Shown one piece after another: positions 1 to 10,266 of a stretch of DNA of 24,314 nucleotides. Positions within the stretch are counted from its first letter, which is position 1, and every line of letters starts with the position of its first letter. The notes beneath the pieces are model-generated. The model was given only the letters and a program-made list of their open reading frames with translations, did not search any database and was not told the DNA's origin. This stretch comes from a virus, in the IMG/VR virus record IMGVR_UViG_3300025769_000820, positions 1 through 24,314 of that record; one strand, given 5' to 3'. A program made the position numbers and the translations under genes.

Positions 1-1754
1 TGATTGACTACGCTAAGAATTACTTCCCAGATACTTACAATGACTTCTCACCAACATCACCAGGTATGATGTTTATGGAGATGGTAGCGTATGTAGGAGA
101 CGTATTATCATTTTATCAAGACATCCAGCTACAGGAAACATTACTCCAGTACGCTCAAGAACCAGGTAACTTATATAGCTTAGCTTATATGATGGGTTAC
201 CGTCCGAAGATTTCAACAGCAGCAACTGTCGATATTGATGTATTCCAGCAAGTATCAGCAGCCGCTAACGTACCTAACTGGAATCAAGCTTTAGTTATTC
301 CCGAGAATACTCAACTAGAATCAACAGCAGCAGGTCAAGCTAGGTTCTTTATCGATGAAAAAGTTAACTTTGGATTCTCAAGCTCATACAGCCCTACTAC
401 GGTATCCGTCTACGCTTCATCAGGGAACACTATTAATACATTCTTATTAAAGAAGACAGTAAAAGCATTCTCTGGAGAAGTAAAAACTAAGACAGTATCA
501 GTAGGATCACCGGAAAGATTTAAGACTATTACTTTAGAAGATTCTGATATTATCGGCATCTTAGATGTAAGTGACGGGAGTAACGATTGGTACGAAGTAC
601 CTTATTTAGCTCAAGATACTATTTTTGAAGAAACAGCTAACGGAAGCTCTGATGCTAATCTAGCTCCATATTTACTCTCACTAAAGAAAGTACCTCGTCG
701 ATTTGTAACCAGGTTTACATCAACAGGTAACCTACAGCTTCAATTTGGAGCAGGTACCACAGGTCAAGATGACTCAGTAATCACACCAGATCCTACAAAC
801 GTAGGATTGGGTACAGGTAATGGAGTAAGTAAGATTGACGTCGCTTACGATCCTTCAAACTTCATGTTTACAGGTACCTACGGACTAGCTCCTTCGAACG
901 TTACATTGACTATCAGGTATCTAGTAGGAGGTGGAGTTGAAGCTAACGTTCCTGCTAACACAATTACCACAGTAATTAACCAAGCTACTGCAACAGGTAC
1001 GGATACTTCTCAAGCATCTACAATCGCTTACAATAACCCTAGAGCAGCCTCTGGAGGTAAAGATGGAGATACAGCTGAAGAAATCAGACAAAATTCTTTA
1101 AAAGCTTACTCTGAACAGTTAAGAGCAGTAACTAAAGAAGATTATATTGTTAGAGCATTATCAATGCCTTCTAAGTTTGGATCAGTAGCTAAAGTACATG
1201 TATTACAAGATCAGTTAACAAGTACTAAATCCACTACCGATAACATTATCGATAGTAATCCTCTTTCATTATCGATGTATGTACTAGCTTATAACAACGA
1301 CAGAAAGCTGACAACTGCAAGTACAAACCTTAGAAACAACCTTAAACAGTACCTATCTCAATACCGTATGCTAACAGACGCAATCAACATTAAAGATGCA
1401 TTTGTTGTTAATATCGGTGTTAAGTACGATATCGTATTACGACCAGGAGCAGTAGGTAGAGAAGTACTTTTAAGATGTACACAAGCTTTACAAGAGCATT
1501 TTGATATTAGAAAGTGGAATATCAACCAACCTATTAATATAGGTACTATTTACAGCTTACTTGACAGAATCAAAGGAGTACAAACAGTACAGAATGTAGA
1601 GATTGTGAATAAAGTAGGAGGTACTTACTCACAGTATGCATACGATATTAAAGGAGCAACTAAGAACAACATAGTATACCCTTCTTACGATCCATGTATC
1701 TTTGAATTAAGAACTACTAATAGTGATATTGAAGGTAGAATAACAACATTATAA
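1..1754 (+). CDS. gp6: Baseplate wedge protein, T4 gp6-like (5' end outside window)
   Basis: The reading frame is open from the first complete codon at position 3, so the gene starts before the window and the ATG at 66 is internal. 583 residues are visible, against about 660 in T4 gp6. The N-terminal part has the typical helical stretch in which MVAYVGDVLSFYQD is followed by a run of charged and polar residues, a region shared by gp6 proteins. The segment around 1057-1210 (GKDGDTAEEIR, then AVTKEDYIVRAL) is the baseplate J-like core. In T4, gp6 dimers join neighbouring wedges into the ring that triggers sheath contraction. The gene is followed one base later by another structural gene, consistent with a tail operon. 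The family assignment rests on recalled motifs, not on a search. Confidence 0.85.
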   Translation, partial: IDYAKNYFPDTYNDFSPTSPGMMFMEMVAYVGDVLSFYQDIQLQETLLQYAQEPGNLYSLAYMMGYRPKISTAATVDIDVFQQVSAAANVPNWNQALVIPENTQLESTAAGQARFFIDEKVNFGFSSSYSPTTVSVYASSGNTINTFLLKKTVKAFSGEVKTKTVSVGSPERFKTITLEDSDIIGILDVSDGSNDWYEVPYLAQDTIFEETANGSSDANLAPYLLSLKKVPRRFVTRFTSTGNLQLQFGAGTTGQDDSVITPDPTNVGLGTGNGVSKIDVAYDPSNFMFTGTYGLAPSNVTLTIRYLVGGGVEANVPANTITTVINQATATGTDTSQASTIAYNNPRAASGGKDGDTAEEIRQNSLKAYSEQLRAVTKEDYIVRALSMPSKFGSVAKVHVLQDQLTSTKSTTDNIIDSNPLSLSMYVLAYNNDRKLTTASTNLRNNLKQYLSQYRMLTDAINIKDAFVVNIGVKYDIVLRPGAVGREVLLRCTQALQEHFDIRKWNINQPINIGTIYSLLDRIKGVQTVQNVEIVNKVGGTYSQYAYDIKGATKNNIVYPSYDPCIFELRTTNSDIEGRITTL

Positions 1755-1755
1755 G

Positions 1756-2880
1756 ATGGCAGTATTTAAAATATTCCCCGAAAAAGACGCTACTATATAT
1801 TCAGAGTACTCTAACATGAATACCGGTAGAGATGAAATCTTAGAGATAGCATCGTATTACAAAGGTAGTGACCGCTATGTTAACCGCTCTGTGATCGCTT
1901 TCGATACTGCCGAAGTAAACTCAGTTATAAATACTTATATATCTTCCTCTAATAGAGCAGCAACAGATTTCAGCGCCTCCTTGCGACTAATGTTAGCAAG
2001 CGCAAATGAAGTACCTACTGCTTATAGATTAGAAGCATTTCCGGTATATGCCAGTACTCCTGGTACATGGACAGCCGGGAACGGTAAGTACGGCGATTCA
2101 CCAAGAAACTCGAGCGGTGTATCATGGGATTTTATAGACTCAACAGGATCTTATAGTTGGGCTACAGTAAATAATGTTACAGCTTCCTACACAGGTTCTT
2201 CTATAGGAGGAGGTACATGGTACACTGGATCAGGAAATTACGACTTTACGTACATGACTCAATCTCACACCGTAGTATCTACTCATGATGCAAATATAAA
2301 CATTACCGAAGGTATTAAAGCTCATTATAATGGAGAGATCACTAACGCCGGATTCTTAGTAAAGTTACAAGATAGTTTAGAATTCCAAACCGACCGTCAG
2401 CTATACTTAAGGTATTTCTCTAACAACTCACATACAATATACCCTCCTCATTTAGAACTGAAATGGGACGACTTCGAAACTGACTCTACATTAAGTGAAG
2501 TAAGTGATCCAAATATTGTTATGAAAATTAAGAACAATAGAGGAAAGTATACAGACGTAGGTAGACAGAGATTTAACTTACATGTTAGACCTAAATATCC
2601 TACTAGGACATTTACAACAAGTTCTGTTTATTTAACTAACTACTATCTTCCTACAGCTTCCTACTGGGGACTTAGAGATGAAAATACCGAAGAGATGGTT
2701 ATCGATTTTGATACTACATTTACTAAAATAAGCAGAAACACTACAGGTAATTATTTCGATATATACATGGAAGGATTAGAACCAGAGAGATATTACAGAG
2801 TGTTAATCAAATCCGAAATAGACGGCTCTACGAATGTTATTGATGAAAATCTAGTTTTTAAAGTAGTACGAAATGGCTAA
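1756..2880 (+). CDS. Beta-rich virion structural protein, DNRLRE-like
   Basis: 374 residues. The N-terminus (FPEKDATIYSEY, then NMNTGRDEILEIAS) and the mid-region pattern of a Ser/Thr/Tyr/Gly-rich sheet ending in HLELKWDD resemble DNRLRE-type beta-sandwich domains, which occur in surface and spike proteins. The C-terminal third (from about residue 250) is a separate beta-rich domain. The start is one base after the upstream stop, and the 3' end overlaps the next gene by 8 bases. Placement directly after the gp6-like gene suggests a baseplate or tail-surface component. The exact role is unknown; T4 has gp7 and gp8 at this place, but I see no clear similarity to either. Confidence 0.7.
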   Translation: MAVFKIFPEKDATIYSEYSNMNTGRDEILEIASYYKGSDRYVNRSVIAFDTAEVNSVINTYISSSNRAATDFSASLRLMLASANEVPTAYRLEAFPVYASTPGTWTAGNGKYGDSPRNSSGVSWDFIDSTGSYSWATVNNVTASYTGSSIGGGTWYTGSGNYDFTYMTQSHTVVSTHDANINITEGIKAHYNGEITNAGFLVKLQDSLEFQTDRQLYLRYFSNNSHTIYPPHLELKWDDFETDSTLSEVSDPNIVMKIKNNRGKYTDVGRQRFNLHVRPKYPTRTFTTSSVYLTNYYLPTASYWGLRDENTEEMVIDFDTTFTKISRNTTGNYFDIYMEGLEPERYYRVLIKSEIDGSTNVIDENLVFKVVRNG

Positions 2881-3226
2881 TCAAAAAGTTCAAATAAAGA
2901 AAACAGTTTATAGCAGCGCAGGACTTTCTAAGATCGTAGATAGAGAGTTTAAAGCTTTTGCTGACCCATTACCTGTACAAGATACAGATACGGTAGATGA
3001 ACTTTTTAGATTATACGATAAACTTTATTTAGAGATACCGGTAAACGGAGAGGTAAACTCACACGAGTATTTAGTAAACAAAAGCTCAGAACTCGTAGAC
3101 GTTGATCTTGACAATGAAGCAATACAGCCGTTATTAGAAGAGATATCTCAACTAAGACAGCAGTTACTAGAAGCAAATATTGAGATTGCAAATCTTAATA
3201 CTAATTTAGCAAATGGCGGAAATTAA
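2873..3226 (+). CDS. Small structural protein with C-terminal coiled coil
   Basis: 117 residues, family not recognised. The N-terminal 75 residues are mixed alpha/beta. From about residue 80 to 112 there is a heptad-like, Leu/Ile-rich and Glu/Gln-rich helix (IQPLLEEISQLRQQLLEAN), a probable short coiled coil, ending in a flexible NGGN tail. The gene overlaps its upstream neighbour by 8 bases and its downstream neighbour by 14, so translation is likely coupled with both structural genes. A trimerisation or docking adaptor for the large protein that follows is a reasonable guess only. Confidence 0.65.
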   Translation: MANQKVQIKKTVYSSAGLSKIVDREFKAFADPLPVQDTDTVDELFRLYDKLYLEIPVNGEVNSHEYLVNKSSELVDVDLDNEAIQPLLEEISQLRQQLLEANIEIANLNTNLANGGN

Positions 3227-6200
3227 TTATACAGTATTACAATCCACGTTAGATGGAGTAGGGTATGAAAACTACTCTGCAGAAGATCGCTCAGTAGTAG
3301 ATTCTTTTGAGATTAATTCCGCTTACGATGAATCTAAGCATAATATCGAACTACACATCTACGGATTAGACGGTACTCTTTTAGATTCTAATCTGAGTTA
3401 CAGAGGAGCTCAACAACTACAAGGAGCTGAGAACGGAGCTAATCTATCCATAGATCCTGAAAGAGACGCTCTTCAAGCCGGGTACGATCAAGGAGATGTA
3501 AAGTTACTTTATAACTTCTTAAATAACATCTCACCAGAAGAATTCTTTATTCAAGAGATATCAGCTGATAGAACAGAGCTACGAGTACTACCAGTAAGTC
3601 CTACTTTCGATGCTACTGCGTTAGTTAGTGAAATTCAGCAAGGTATTTCTACTGGAGCTTATTTTAACGAGTTTAGATTAAACTTCGGAGGCAACGATCT
3701 CTTAATCGGTCTCAATATTGATATTAAGAACTCAGTCCTTATCAAGCTATATGAACCACTACCAGCAATCTACACAACTAAATCGAGATTTACTTTTGAT
3801 GAGATTGTTTCCGATAGCGTAGTATTTGAGATTCAAGCTGAATTTATTCCTGACGCCCCTATTTACCCAACACTGAGAGGAGCTAACTTTAATATTGATA
3901 CAGGAGAGGAAAGAGTACAACCTACTGAATACTTTGATTACAACGATCTTTACTCTTTCGATGTAACTAGCTCATTACATGGAGTTATTACGCAATTATC
4001 TTCTAGCGGTGTTGAATTAAGTATCGACTATACAGGTTATGAAAACTTTATTCACTTTAGCTCTGCTGAAGAGAGATTAAGGAACTTCCATTACAAGATG
4101 GGGTTGTTAGAGCAGTATAACTACAGTGCTTCAATCTCAACAACATATCAACCTCAGTACGATAATTTAACTAAGGGTATTATCTCTAAGTTCGATGATT
4201 ACGAGAAATATCTATATTTTAAATCAGGAAGCAAAGCTTGGCCTAAAACCAACGCTAATATTCCATATATAAACGATACTGTATCAAATTCCACAAGCTG
4301 GTTTACCGAGCAAGTAGCTTCTGCTTCTCTATACGATGAATTAAACGAAAGCAGATTAACGTACACAGTACCTGAATTTATCAGAGAAGATTCTTCTAAT
4401 GCTCCGTACAATCTATTCCTCGATATGATTGGACAGCATTTCGATAACCTTTGGATCTATTCGAAGGCAATGACTGATAAATATGATGCAGATAACCGTC
4501 TTGATGTTGGTGTCTCAAAGGATCTGATTAGAGACGTGCTTAAATCGTTTGGTATAAAATTATATTCCTCAAACTTCTCAGTATCAAATCTAGCTGCAAG
4601 CTTTATTGGAGAATTCTACCAAAGCGGCTCAGAGCAGATTAATACATTTGTAACTGCATCAAACGATCCTACACCAGATAAAGATATCTTATCGGAAACA
4701 TATAAGAGAATATACCACAACCTTCCTTACCTCATTAAGACAAAAGGTACTGAGAGAGGATTGAGAGCTCTTATCAACTGTTTCGGTATTCCTTCTGGTT
4801 CATTAGAGATTACTGAAGTTGGAGGGTATAAAAAAGATGATTACTTTTTTAACAGAGCTGAGACTGTAGATAAGATAAGATTAGACAACACAGGCAGCCT
4901 AGTAAGCGGAAGTACTCTTAATCAGTACATTTCTATTCAGAACAATGATAAGAAATACACTCAAGACTCTCACCAGATAGATGTATCATTCGCTCCCGCT
5001 AAATACCTTAACACTTATATTGAGAACCAAATCACAGGAAGCTATCCTAGCGGATTTAATATTGATGATTACATTGGGGATCCTACATTACTAAGCTCAG
5101 GCAGCTATACTAATCTAAATAATATAGCTAACACAGCATTATCAGGATCTGATAGATATGATATGTTTGATTTCGTAAGACTGGTGAAGTTCTTCGACAA
5201 TCAGCTCTTTAAGATGATCAAAGATTTTGTACCTGCTAGAGGAGTAACTACAACAGGAATTACAGTTAAACCGCACATACTCAACAGAAGTAAGATAGTA
5301 GTACCTACTCCTACCTGGACTAGACCAGAGTATAGCGGATCTATTGATACAGCATTTACAACCGGATCAGAGGGAGGTGTAATACCTTCCACGGTATCAA
5401 CAGCTTACACTGCATCCTTCAGTACATTATCTGGATCTGTTAATAAAATTATTGACAATAATTCACCGCAGTTTAACGGAGAGTTAGGAGGTAGCACATT
5501 AACAGTAACTACCCAGGACCTAAACAGTGCTAATGAATATAAAGTTAACCAGCAGCCATATACAACGTATAATGTACAACGTAACACACTAGCACTTTTA
5601 CAACTACCTGGATGGGTAGACACATTCCGTGAAACAGAACCTGCTGCTGGACAGTTTAAAGTTAGGTACCTAGAACGTGAAGCCGGAGGTCTACCAATTC
5701 AGTATGATTACGATTTACTAGACGGTACTATACATAAAACCTCATCGAACAGTGTAGATGTTAATGGCGCACTAAATAGAGTTACTGTTGTGTATGTTCT
5801 CGGTAAAGAGTTTATTGTAGATGAAATTCAGGAATTTGCTAACCACTACTACTTTAAGTTTATTAAACAAGTAGATGTCACAAGAGTAGCTACTACCTCT
5901 AATGCAGACGTAGTATTTAGAAATTATGTTGCTAAATTATTCTACAATAGTGACTACAACGTACTGGTAAATAACGCAACAAACGCACGTAAATCCACAA
6001 CCTTTGTTAAAGTAGACTACAACTCAGGAATACTGCCTAGTAATTTAAATTACATACAAACCTCCCCATCTGGTAACATAGAGCTTCAAGAATCTAACTA
6101 TTCTTCAAACGCATATACAGGTATCAGATACAACGGTAGCTACTTACAAGGACAACAAGTAAACGAATACACCCCAGGAGATAAATCTTACGGTGAGACT

Positions 6201-7418
6201 CCTGTTATAGAGAGAATGTCAAAATACTTTGGTTACGCTGAATCTGCTGAGAGACTAGATCCACTAATTGTAAATAAAACCCAGTATACCACTAAGTACT
6301 TAATTGACGCTGAAGAATCTGTAGTAGATTTATCTGCCGTTACAGATGCATACTTATACACAAGGTATAACTTCGAACAAGGTAGTAGTGTACAAATACA
6401 GTTACAAGATCCTTTATACAATGGAGGGAATAGTTACTACCTAAACGGTACTAAGAAGGTACACAAAGCTGGTCTAAGAGCAGAATACTTAGCAGGAACT
6501 GAAACTACTTTAGGAGTGTTCACAAGCTCGATCAATTTCCCATCCGAAGGAAACGTAACAGATTACGGATTCTTAGCTACAAGTACTAATAATCAACCGG
6601 CACCCGGAGGATTTACCCAATTAAGTTTCGCCCAAGATTACGACGCTCCTGGCTACTACGCTTCAAACACCTACACATTTGGTGAAGATTCAGAAGCACA
6701 GGTAGCATTTAGAGTACAGGGTACTTTTCAAAACGATAGAACTCAAGCTTACGATTTTACCATCCGTATTAAAAGAAACTCAACAGTAATAGCAACAAAA
6801 ACACTTGAAGTACCTGCAACCAGTACTCTAACCTTCGACCTAGCTAACAACTACCAATACTTCAGTAATACGGATGACATCACTGTAGAATTTTACTCTA
6901 CAGCTGGAGTATTAGGAGTTGTAAAAGCTGGAGCAGAATTCGACTTAGTGCAAAACCCAGCACCAAAATTAACAGTGCAAACATCAGGAATGTGGACTAC
7001 AGGATCTGCTAACGGTAATTCTGTAACAAGCTCTGCACAATTAGCTTCCGTATACGGTACCCGTATTCAAGCACCAAACTATAATACTGCTTTCCCAAGC
7101 GCTTCTTTACCGTTTACAGTAGAAGTTGGAGATGAGTTTAGATTCGACGGTAATGAAGTTAATACTTACATTGTTACCGACGTGGTTAAATCGGGAAAAG
7201 TCTATGTTAAATTCGACAAGACAGTACCTCCTCAAATCAACATCCTAAACTTTACTCATCGTAGGTATGTAGACGATGCTTCTTCTATTATTACAAATCA
7301 AAAGAAGATACCTGGAGTAGTGTCTCCAGTATACATTACTCCAAAATACACAACACCGGACTTAAAACGTAATATTGAAGGTATTGTTAAGAATCTGAAG
7401 AGTAAGAATTTATTGTAA
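3213..7418 (+). CDS. Large tail/baseplate structural protein (1401 aa)
   Basis: This is the largest gene of the window. The N-terminal 330 residues are beta-rich. From about 330 to 540 follows a helical region containing NLFLDMIGQHFDNLWIY and a later segment YHNLPYLIKTKGTERGLRAL (residues about 505-525), a motif I recall from large structural proteins of marine T4-like phages, with some likeness to P2 gpI-type tail proteins. The remaining 850 residues are Ser/Thr/Asn/Tyr-rich beta structure, as in tail fibre or baseplate-arm proteins, closing with a basic helix (DLKRNIEGIVKNLKSKNLL). By position and size it could fill the place of T4 gp7 (1032 aa), but no sequence evidence supports orthology. 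The start overlaps the previous gene by 14 bases. Confidence 0.75.
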   Translation: MAEINYTVLQSTLDGVGYENYSAEDRSVVDSFEINSAYDESKHNIELHIYGLDGTLLDSNLSYRGAQQLQGAENGANLSIDPERDALQAGYDQGDVKLLYNFLNNISPEEFFIQEISADRTELRVLPVSPTFDATALVSEIQQGISTGAYFNEFRLNFGGNDLLIGLNIDIKNSVLIKLYEPLPAIYTTKSRFTFDEIVSDSVVFEIQAEFIPDAPIYPTLRGANFNIDTGEERVQPTEYFDYNDLYSFDVTSSLHGVITQLSSSGVELSIDYTGYENFIHFSSAEERLRNFHYKMGLLEQYNYSASISTTYQPQYDNLTKGIISKFDDYEKYLYFKSGSKAWPKTNANIPYINDTVSNSTSWFTEQVASASLYDELNESRLTYTVPEFIREDSSNAPYNLFLDMIGQHFDNLWIYSKAMTDKYDADNRLDVGVSKDLIRDVLKSFGIKLYSSNFSVSNLAASFIGEFYQSGSEQINTFVTASNDPTPDKDILSETYKRIYHNLPYLIKTKGTERGLRALINCFGIPSGSLEITEVGGYKKDDYFFNRAETVDKIRLDNTGSLVSGSTLNQYISIQNNDKKYTQDSHQIDVSFAPAKYLNTYIENQITGSYPSGFNIDDYIGDPTLLSSGSYTNLNNIANTALSGSDRYDMFDFVRLVKFFDNQLFKMIKDFVPARGVTTTGITVKPHILNRSKIVVPTPTWTRPEYSGSIDTAFTTGSEGGVIPSTVSTAYTASFSTLSGSVNKIIDNNSPQFNGELGGSTLTVTTQDLNSANEYKVNQQPYTTYNVQRNTLALLQLPGWVDTFRETEPAAGQFKVRYLEREAGGLPIQYDYDLLDGTIHKTSSNSVDVNGALNRVTVVYVLGKEFIVDEIQEFANHYYFKFIKQVDVTRVATTSNADVVFRNYVAKLFYNSDYNVLVNNATNARKSTTFVKVDYNSGILPSNLNYIQTSPSGNIELQESNYSSNAYTGIRYNGSYLQGQQVNEYTPGDKSYGETPVIERMSKYFGYAESAERLDPLIVNKTQYTTKYLIDAEESVVDLSAVTDAYLYTRYNFEQGSSVQIQLQDPLYNGGNSYYLNGTKKVHKAGLRAEYLAGTETTLGVFTSSINFPSEGNVTDYGFLATSTNNQPAPGGFTQLSFAQDYDAPGYYASNTYTFGEDSEAQVAFRVQGTFQNDRTQAYDFTIRIKRNSTVIATKTLEVPATSTLTFDLANNYQYFSNTDDITVEFYSTAGVLGVVKAGAEFDLVQNPAPKLTVQTSGMWTTGSANGNSVTSSAQLASVYGTRIQAPNYNTAFPSASLPFTVEVGDEFRFDGNEVNTYIVTDVVKSGKVYVKFDKTVPPQINILNFTHRRYVDDASSIITNQKKIPGVVSPVYITPKYTTPDLKRNIEGIVKNLKSKNLL

Positions 7419-7452
7419 CCTTATATTTATAATATATACTAAAATCATTGCA
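7419..7452 (+). promoter_or_regulatory. AT-rich leader with TATTTATA element
   Basis: A 34-base non-coding gap between two structural genes. It contains TATTTATA at 7424-7431 and a following AT-rich run, TATAATATATAC, that includes a TATAAT hexamer. There is no Shine-Dalgarno sequence before the ATG at 7453. The same 8-base core recurs in three other leaders of the window. It may be a phage promoter or an unstructured translation leader; the sequence alone does not decide. Confidence 0.4.
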
Positions 7453-8103
7453 ATGGGATATTTAGACAATTCGGTAGTAACAGTTGATGCTATCTTAACA
7501 AAAAAGGGTAGAGAGCTTCTAGCTAGAGGTGACGGCTCTTTTAGAATCACACAGTTTGCTTTAGCAGACGACGAGATCGATTACACACTATACAATCCTT
7601 CTCATCCATCAGGTTCAGCATACTATGGCGAAGCAATTGAAGCTATGCCGTTATTAGAAGCATTTCCTGATGAAACACAGATCATGAAATACAAACTAAC
7701 TACCTTACCAAGAGGTACTGCTAGATTACCAATCCTAGCTTCTGTAGCAAGTATTTCTCTGAAACAAGGTCAATCTCAAGCTATTACTCCTGAAACCTTA
7801 AACTACTTAGGAGGAGGTAACACTACTGAAACAAACGGATACGTCTTCACCATTGCAGACGCTAGAGTAGCTGCAGCATTTAACGGTGCAGGTATCAACA
7901 CTGATGAAGCTCAGAGATTAAATCAAACTACTACATTAGGTACTAACGTATCTAAGACAGTAATCGGAACCACATTAAACTTTACTGCTACAACAGTAAA
8001 TACTTTATTCGGCTCTAATACATCATTGCAAACATCATTAACTATTATCGGTAGAGATTCTGGAGCTAGAATCACCGTACCAGTAACCATCACTAAACTC
8101 TAA
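7453..8103 (+). CDS. Virion structural protein, conserved in T4-like marine phages
   Basis: 216 residues. The N-terminus (MGYLDNSVVTVDAILTKKGR, then ELLARGDGSFRITQFALADD) is a pattern I recall from structural proteins of uncultured marine T4-like phages, always beside tail genes. The central part is Leu/Pro-rich. The C-terminal 100 residues are Thr/Asn-rich beta structure, resembling an Ig-like or carbohydrate-facing domain (ending DSGARITVPVTITKL). It has its own AT-rich leader. Six bases separate it from the next structural gene. It is probably a baseplate or tail-fibre attachment protein; the exact role is unknown. Confidence 0.7.
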   Translation: MGYLDNSVVTVDAILTKKGRELLARGDGSFRITQFALADDEIDYTLYNPSHPSGSAYYGEAIEAMPLLEAFPDETQIMKYKLTTLPRGTARLPILASVASISLKQGQSQAITPETLNYLGGGNTTETNGYVFTIADARVAAAFNGAGINTDEAQRLNQTTTLGTNVSKTVIGTTLNFTATTVNTLFGSNTSLQTSLTIIGRDSGARITVPVTITKL

Positions 8104-8109
8104 TAGCAT

Positions 8110-9048
8110 ATGTCATTCAAAAGATTCGAAACAGACGATATAGCCATTAGTGCAGAATCAATCACTGCTCCTGTATGGTCTACCGGTGCCCCAACGTTAA
8201 GCACATTCTTTACATCATCTGAACAGTATAATTCAAACAATCAGTATTATGTTGATGTATACCAGACCGGTTCAGCATTAACTAATGCTGCAGTACAGTT
8301 CTCTATCTCCTACGCTAATAAAGCAGGATCAGGTTCATTACTATACAACAGTGCGGTAGATGGTAAGTCCCCATCTTCAACAATTTACGGTCAATATAGA
8401 ACACTAGTACTGGGAGATGAAGATACGGACTTCTCACTAAACGGTACAACTCTATCAGAGTTCTATGTAATATCTATTGACAGAGCAAGATATAAAGAGA
8501 AATTACTGCCGGGAACTTTCGAAATTAATACAGATAACGGAGTCTTTATCGACAACAGTACTACACTCACAACAGTAACTTATGGTGATGCAGGAAGAGT
8601 TTACAAACTAGTTTCAGGAAGTATAGCAGATGGAGCTTTCAATACTACAGAGAAAGGATACTTCTTACCAGACATCTGCACAGTGTTACTCCATACAAGT
8701 AGTATTGCTACAGCAACTACGACTACATCAAATACTAACGGTCTAAATACTAGAAGATTTTTTGATGCTCTAACAGGTATTAGGTTAAATTCAGAAGAGA
8801 CAGTTAGCTCACAGTATGCTTTCGTTAGAGTTAGAAACTCAGAGTTCAACTACTCGACCAATCCATCTAACATCACAGGTTCAGGAGACTTACAACACAA
8901 CGTGATGATTAATGCTCCTCAAGCTTATATGACAACAGTTGGATTATACAACGATAATAACGACCTTCTAGCTGTAGCTAAGCTATCACAACCATTATTA
9001 AAAGACTTCACTAAAGAAGCATTAGTACGTATCAAGTTAGACTTCTAA
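8110..9048 (+). CDS. Tail structural protein, paralogue A of a tandem pair
   Basis: 312 residues, beta-rich. The landmarks are PGTFEI near residue 137, a Gly/Asp-rich turn after it, and a C-terminal block with NYSTNPS, then YMTTVGLYNDNNDLLAVAKL and SQP. The protein encoded immediately downstream has the same landmarks in the same order (PGTFEF; NYSLNPS; YVTTVGLYNDANELIAVGKL; GQP), so the two are diverged copies. I recall such proteins as abundant virion components of marine T4-like phages, of unknown placement in the particle. No Shine-Dalgarno sequence precedes the ATG. Confidence 0.75.
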   Translation: MSFKRFETDDIAISAESITAPVWSTGAPTLSTFFTSSEQYNSNNQYYVDVYQTGSALTNAAVQFSISYANKAGSGSLLYNSAVDGKSPSSTIYGQYRTLVLGDEDTDFSLNGTTLSEFYVISIDRARYKEKLLPGTFEINTDNGVFIDNSTTLTTVTYGDAGRVYKLVSGSIADGAFNTTEKGYFLPDICTVLLHTSSIATATTTTSNTNGLNTRRFFDALTGIRLNSEETVSSQYAFVRVRNSEFNYSTNPSNITGSGDLQHNVMINAPQAYMTTVGLYNDNNDLLAVAKLSQPLLKDFTKEALVRIKLDF

Positions 9049-9051
9049 TGA

Positions 9052-10266
9052 ATGAGTGCATTTATAAAACTCAACAAACAAGATGCGTTTATAACTCCGT
9101 ATACTGCGCATAAATCCTACTCCTATTCAACGAATCAGGAGAGGATTATTGCCGGTGTGAGGTTTAGGTTAGGGACTGCATTGAGTAGTTCTAGATCAGG
9201 AGATATTATCCCGACAACCTCAGATAGGTATCATAGCTCAGTTAAGCAGTTGTATTATTCAAATTACTCTGCTTCTTACGAAAGCGGTAGCTTTGATAAC
9301 TTTAACCAATCTACTTTATTCTTCACTAAGAGCTTATCAGATAATATTGCTATTGTATCTATTCCACAATTTCTATTCGGAGAGAATATTAAACCAGGAA
9401 CGTTTGAGTTTAACTCTGGATCAGTATTTCATATCATAGATGATGGAGAAGGAAATTTATTTGCATCAGGAGCAGTAAGTTATAATGCAACGATAAGCAG
9501 CTCTGTTAGCTCATCAAATCAATCGTTCACTTCAACAGATACCAGTACTATTGAAAGTATCCCCGGTATAAGTCGAATAAACTTTGTATCAGAAACTAAA
9601 GTGCCTAGCAACTATACAGTAACAACTGCATCATATAGCGGAGCAGAAGGCACGTCGCCATTTTATATAAATAATGGAACGACTCAAGTAACATTCGTAA
9701 CAGGATCCCAAGCTGAAGTACTTGCTGTTAACATCGATCAAATTGCAATTACATCGAATGATACCTCCAGGACTAGTTTTATAGATACAACAACTTCAGG
9801 CACTATCACAATCACTGCCGTAAGCTCCAGCATACAGACTACAACCACAAATCACGAGATACACCCTGCGAGCACAATCACAGATAACGAGCTACTAGGT
9901 AATATATACTACAGTCACGGAATGCTAACCTTAACTAAATCCGATGTAGCTAAGAGATTTCAAGAACAGGTACTGCGTTCTGGATCATTATCATGGAAAG
10001 GATCTCATACTATCTACGAACATACATACAATTGTAGATCTAACCAATCACAGTTAAACTACTCACTAAACCCATCAACATTTAACAATACAGACGAAAG
10101 CGGTTCTATTAACGACAACGTATCGGGAAGTTATTTCCAGCCATATGTCACAACAGTAGGACTGTATAACGATGCAAACGAACTCATAGCAGTTGGAAAA
10201 CTAGGACAACCTGTACCTAAATCACAATACAATGATATGACGTTTGCAGTAAAATTTGATGCATAA
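9052..10266 (+). CDS. Tail structural protein, paralogue B of a tandem pair
   Basis: 404 residues, related to the 312-residue protein just upstream. The shared frame is the PGTFEF region (about residue 116), followed here by the Asp/Gly turn DDGEGNLF, then GNIYYSHGMLTLTKS and LSWKGSHTIYEHTYNC, and the common C-terminus with TVGLYNDANELIAVGKLGQP. The extra length lies in a Ser/Thr-rich insert at about residues 140-285, which looks like an added beta domain and is the part most likely to differ in ligand or partner. The stop codon overlaps the next ATG. It is probably a baseplate/fibre component. Confidence 0.75.
   Translation: MSAFIKLNKQDAFITPYTAHKSYSYSTNQERIIAGVRFRLGTALSSSRSGDIIPTTSDRYHSSVKQLYYSNYSASYESGSFDNFNQSTLFFTKSLSDNIAIVSIPQFLFGENIKPGTFEFNSGSVFHIIDDGEGNLFASGAVSYNATISSSVSSSNQSFTSTDTSTIESIPGISRINFVSETKVPSNYTVTTASYSGAEGTSPFYINNGTTQVTFVTGSQAEVLAVNIDQIAITSNDTSRTSFIDTTTSGTITITAVSSSIQTTTTNHEIHPASTITDNELLGNIYYSHGMLTLTKSDVAKRFQEQVLRSGSLSWKGSHTIYEHTYNCRSNQSQLNYSLNPSTFNNTDESGSINDNVSGSYFQPYVTTVGLYNDANELIAVGKLGQPVPKSQYNDMTFAVKFDA

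Noticed and set aside
9666-9673. TATAAATA, an exact T4 late promoter core on the + strand (another at 1926-1933).
   Set aside because: Both are inside structural genes and far from any start; one or two such matches are expected by chance in DNA this AT-rich.
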